Assembly: GCA_903834675.1 (NCBI GenBank)
Contig: CAILKC010000291.1
Span: forward strand, 1-25,943
Direction of reading: 5' to 3'
Source of the DNA: an uncultured Victivallales bacterium
GTDB taxonomy: Bacteria > Verrucomicrobiota > Lentisphaeria > Oligosphaerales > JAFGRS01
Length of the DNA stretch: 25,943 bases
How positions within the stretch are numbered: position 1 is the first letter of the stretch; every line of letters begins with the position of its first letter. A program made the translations under genes and the position numbers. A model generated the notes under the pieces. It made no database searches and had not been told where the DNA came from. It saw only the letters and a program-made list of their open reading frames with translations. Below, in pieces: positions 23,637 to 25,943 of the stretch.

Positions 23637-25943
23637 TCAACGGCTGTCGGGCCGCACCAGCTCCTGCATGAGGCCCGAGCGCCAGCCGACATGCTGCTCG
23701 CGCTGGACCGCAGCGAAGAACTGCGTGAAATCGTCCGGCGACAGGAAGTAGAAGTGGTAGCGCCAGGGCTCGCCGGTCTCCGTCAGGCGCGCGTTCAGCG
23801 TCTCGAAGTGCCTGAGACCGTCGCGGCACTTGGCCCGGTTGCGGTTCGAGTCGTCCCCTTCGGCCTTGATCTCGACGACAAGAATGGTGTGGCTCTCCTT
23901 CAGCCGGATGAAGAAGTCGGGGTTGAAGTGCTCGTTCGTCACGTGCGTCTTGCCGGTCCGGGCCGGCTTGTAGGAGTAGGGGAAGGCGTAGCCGCCCTGA
24001 TTCGGCATCTTCACGAAGGCATCGAACATCTCGGCATGCTCGAACAGCAACTCCGAGAACAGCCGCTCCGGCTCGTGGCTGGCATAGTGTACATTCCACG
24101 GACACTTGAACTGGCGCAGGTCTATCTGCACTAACCGCGAACCAATGGCCTGGGCCTGTTCTGAGGCCTCCTTCCCCCACTCCGCAAACTGCTGCCGGAA
24201 GCGCTGGTACTGCTCCCACAGGTGCATTTCAGCCCCCGGAAACGGCGTGGCATCGCCGGTTACGTGCCAGACGCCGCCATGCTCCTTGAGCGTGCTTTCG
24301 GAGAACGCCTGCCGCCCCACCATGGCCAGATCTACAATGACCAGTTCCTTGGCCATCTGGCTGAAGCGCGGATGCTCAGCGCCGTCCTCCCGGAACATGG
24401 GACCAAACGCCTGCTGGAGCAGCAGCAGGTTCTCCCGGCTCAGGAACGTCGTGTCGTACCCGGCTTCCGCCAGACGCTCGACGACAAACTCCCGCAACCG
24501 CTTCTTGTGCCAGGCGCGGGCCAGCGCAACGTCCTTCTCGCGCAGGAACAACCGCATGATCTGGACGACGGCATCGATCTCGTACAGGTCGTGGTGCTCG
24601 ATCTCGATGGCCAGGTTGCCGGTCTCGGAGAACCTCGAGACCTCGGTCGTGGTCCGGGCCTGGGGCCGGAACCGCACGTCGGGTGCGCGCGCTTTGGCGC
24701 CCTTGGTCTCGACCGTCTTCATCTCCGGCTCATAGCGCAGGTTATGCAGCGGGAAAACATACTGGATCCGGCGCGGATCATAGCCCCAGGATAGGGTGTT
24801 CTCGACCTCCAGCACCTCGACCAGCAGATTGGCAATCTGCTCTGACCACGCCTCGTGGTTGTTGATCGTGACCAGCGGTTCCTTGGTCAACCCCTGCGGA
24901 ATTCGCAAGCCGCGGCCCAGGACCTGCGCAATCAGCAGCTTCGAGTTGAAGGCCCTCGACTCGTGCGGCACGATCTGGAAGACGTTCTTCACGTCCCAGC
25001 CCTCGGTGAGCATGCTGACCGAGACGATCCACTCGACCGGGCAGGCCCGATCATCCACCTGCCGCAGCAGAGCCAGGTTCCCATTCCGCCGCTTCTCCGG
25101 CGAGTCCTTGCCGCCACGGGGGCCGTAGGTCGCCTCGACCCGCCGTTTCGCTTCGGCCGCGCTCGGAATCCCGGATGTGACCCAGATCGCCTTGCGTTCC
25201 GCCTCGGTCGGCGGAATGCCTTCCTTGTCTGCCAGAAAGGTCACCAGTTCGCGCCAGACCTCGACACAGCGGGCGATCTCCTGCGTGACCACGATGGTGA
25301 GCGGCTTCAGTGTCGCCGAACCATAGTCCGCACGGTTCCTCTGGTGAATGGCGTAGGTCTTCTGCCAGTCATGCGCCTGGTAAGTGTCCTCCAGCTTGTA
25401 GTTCGGCTTCTTAACTACCTTGTCGGCAATCGCTTGCTTCAGCCCGTAACGGAACACCACGTCCGGGAAGTAGTCATCGCCAACGTACGCCGTGCCGGTC
25501 ACATTCACGATGAAGCGGAAGCCGTAGCCCGGGTGCAGCAGGAACTTCATCCACTCCTTGAGTGCCTTGTCCTGAGCGCTGAACAGGTGGTGCGCCTCAT
25601 CGTTGAGCACCAGGGTCCGCCCACCGTTGCCGCGGAAGCTGTCGGCGATGGACGAGTCGGCGCTCTCGTAGACGGCGTGGATGTTCTCGATGCAGATGTC
25701 GCCGACCTGCACCGTTTCGTTGCCGCGCCGGATGCCGGGGATGGCGTGGACGGCGCCCAGTTCCTTCATGATTGCGGCTAGTTCCGGCTGGCCTGCCAGC
25801 GCGGTGAACTTCTCCAAGAGCCCTTCCTCGATGGTCAACGACGGGCACAGTACCAGCACTCGGTCCACCAGTCCTTCCGCCAAGGCAACCGTCGCCAGGC
25901 CGTACATGACGTAGCTCTTGCCCGTGCCGGTGGCCAGGTCGAG
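23637..25943 (-). CDS. res: Type III restriction-type helicase-nuclease (Res-like), 5' end missing
   Basis: The frame is open to the window edge, so the start lies outside; 768 residues are visible. The first are LDLATGTGKSYV, a Walker A motif. DEAHH (about residue 114) is the Walker B/DEAH box, and SMLTEGWDVKN with QVLGRGLRIP (about 336-345) are the C-terminal helicase motifs V and VI, so both RecA-like domains are present. Near the C-terminus NPDFFIRL and ILVVEIKAEGDDSN fit a PD-(D/E)xK nuclease (PD...ExK), as in type III Res subunits. It would translocate on and cut DNA in partnership with a Mod methyltransferase, which should lie beyond the window if this is a complete system. A stand-alone SF2 helicase-nuclease of another defence system is the main alternative. 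Confidence 0.88.
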   Translation of the reverse strand, partial: LDLATGTGKSYVMYGLATVALAEGLVDRVLVLCPSLTIEEGLLEKFTALAGQPELAAIMKELGAVHAIPGIRRGNETVQVGDICIENIHAVYESADSSIADSFRGNGGRTLVLNDEAHHLFSAQDKALKEWMKFLLHPGYGFRFIVNVTGTAYVGDDYFPDVVFRYGLKQAIADKVVKKPNYKLEDTYQAHDWQKTYAIHQRNRADYGSATLKPLTIVVTQEIARCVEVWRELVTFLADKEGIPPTEAERKAIWVTSGIPSAAEAKRRVEATYGPRGGKDSPEKRRNGNLALLRQVDDRACPVEWIVSVSMLTEGWDVKNVFQIVPHESRAFNSKLLIAQVLGRGLRIPQGLTKEPLVTINNHEAWSEQIANLLVEVLEVENTLSWGYDPRRIQYVFPLHNLRYEPEMKTVETKGAKARAPDVRFRPQARTTTEVSRFSETGNLAIEIEHHDLYEIDAVVQIMRLFLREKDVALARAWHKKRLREFVVERLAEAGYDTTFLSRENLLLLQQAFGPMFREDGAEHPRFSQMAKELVIVDLAMVGRQAFSESTLKEHGGVWHVTGDATPFPGAEMHLWEQYQRFRQQFAEWGKEASEQAQAIGSRLVQIDLRQFKCPWNVHYASHEPERLFSELLFEHAEMFDAFVKMPNQGGYAFPYSYKPARTGKTHVTNEHFNPDFFIRLKESHTILVVEIKAEGDDSNRNRAKCRDGLRHFETLNARLTETGEPWRYHFYFLSPDDFTQFFAAVQREQHVGWRSGLMQELVRPDSR

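Overview
The window is about 26 kb of GC-rich bacterial chromosome. It holds 17 genes I can support and has no rRNA, tRNA or phage genes. The gene set suggests a heterotrophic, sugar-using environmental bacterium: a secreted GH42-like glycosidase, a secreted beta-helix protein with a C-terminal CBM9-like domain, a Gfo/Idh/MocA oxidoreductase, an HpcH-type aldolase, RNase HIII, a membrane pyrophosphatase, and palindromic repeats filling the intergenic space. This fits the PVC group (Planctomycetota, Lentisphaerota, Verrucomicrobiota) or a phylum such as Armatimonadota. That placement is inference; no marker gene in the window settles it.

Layout. Positions 1-852 are the 3' part of glyceraldehyde-3-phosphate dehydrogenase, closed by a strong terminator. 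A DUF1028 gene follows (968-1612). Next is a tightly coupled three-gene block (1716-6501): secreted GH42-like protein, tRNA-dihydrouridine synthase and HpcH/HpaI aldolase, joined by two ATGA stop/start overlaps. On the minus strand lie a GAF-containing PilB/GspE ATPase (6757-9087), RNase HIII (9148-10098) and a long, predicted K+-independent pyrophosphatase hppA (10309-13044) with its own terminator. About 900 bp without a convincing gene follow, holding seven 57-bp tandem repeats inside a larger repeat element. Then come a CrtI-like FAD oxidoreductase (13961-15457) and a CorA-like transporter (15538-16641), convergent with a Gfo/Idh/MocA oxidoreductase (16655-17857, minus). A second repeat-rich gap (17858-18475) precedes a DPM1-like glycosyltransferase (18476-19162), which is convergent with the beta-helix gene (19337-22075, minus). 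The last part, all on the minus strand, is a Phd/PIN toxin-antitoxin operon with two extra small genes and a relic of a third (22095-23249), then the 3' part of a type III restriction-type helicase-nuclease that runs off the window end (23637-25943).

Most notable is the repeat content. A MITE-like element with CAGGGCTG ends occurs twice, in opposite orientations (13319-13860 and 17949-18162); one copy carries the 57-bp tandem expansion. A separate two-hairpin module occurs three times at gene 3' ends (16554-16592, 19162-19197, 19291-19327), and its second stem changes by paired, compensatory substitutions. The corA reading frame runs into one copy, so the repeat encodes the protein's C-terminal tail. 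The extended toxin-antitoxin operon is the best candidate for an under-described protein system.
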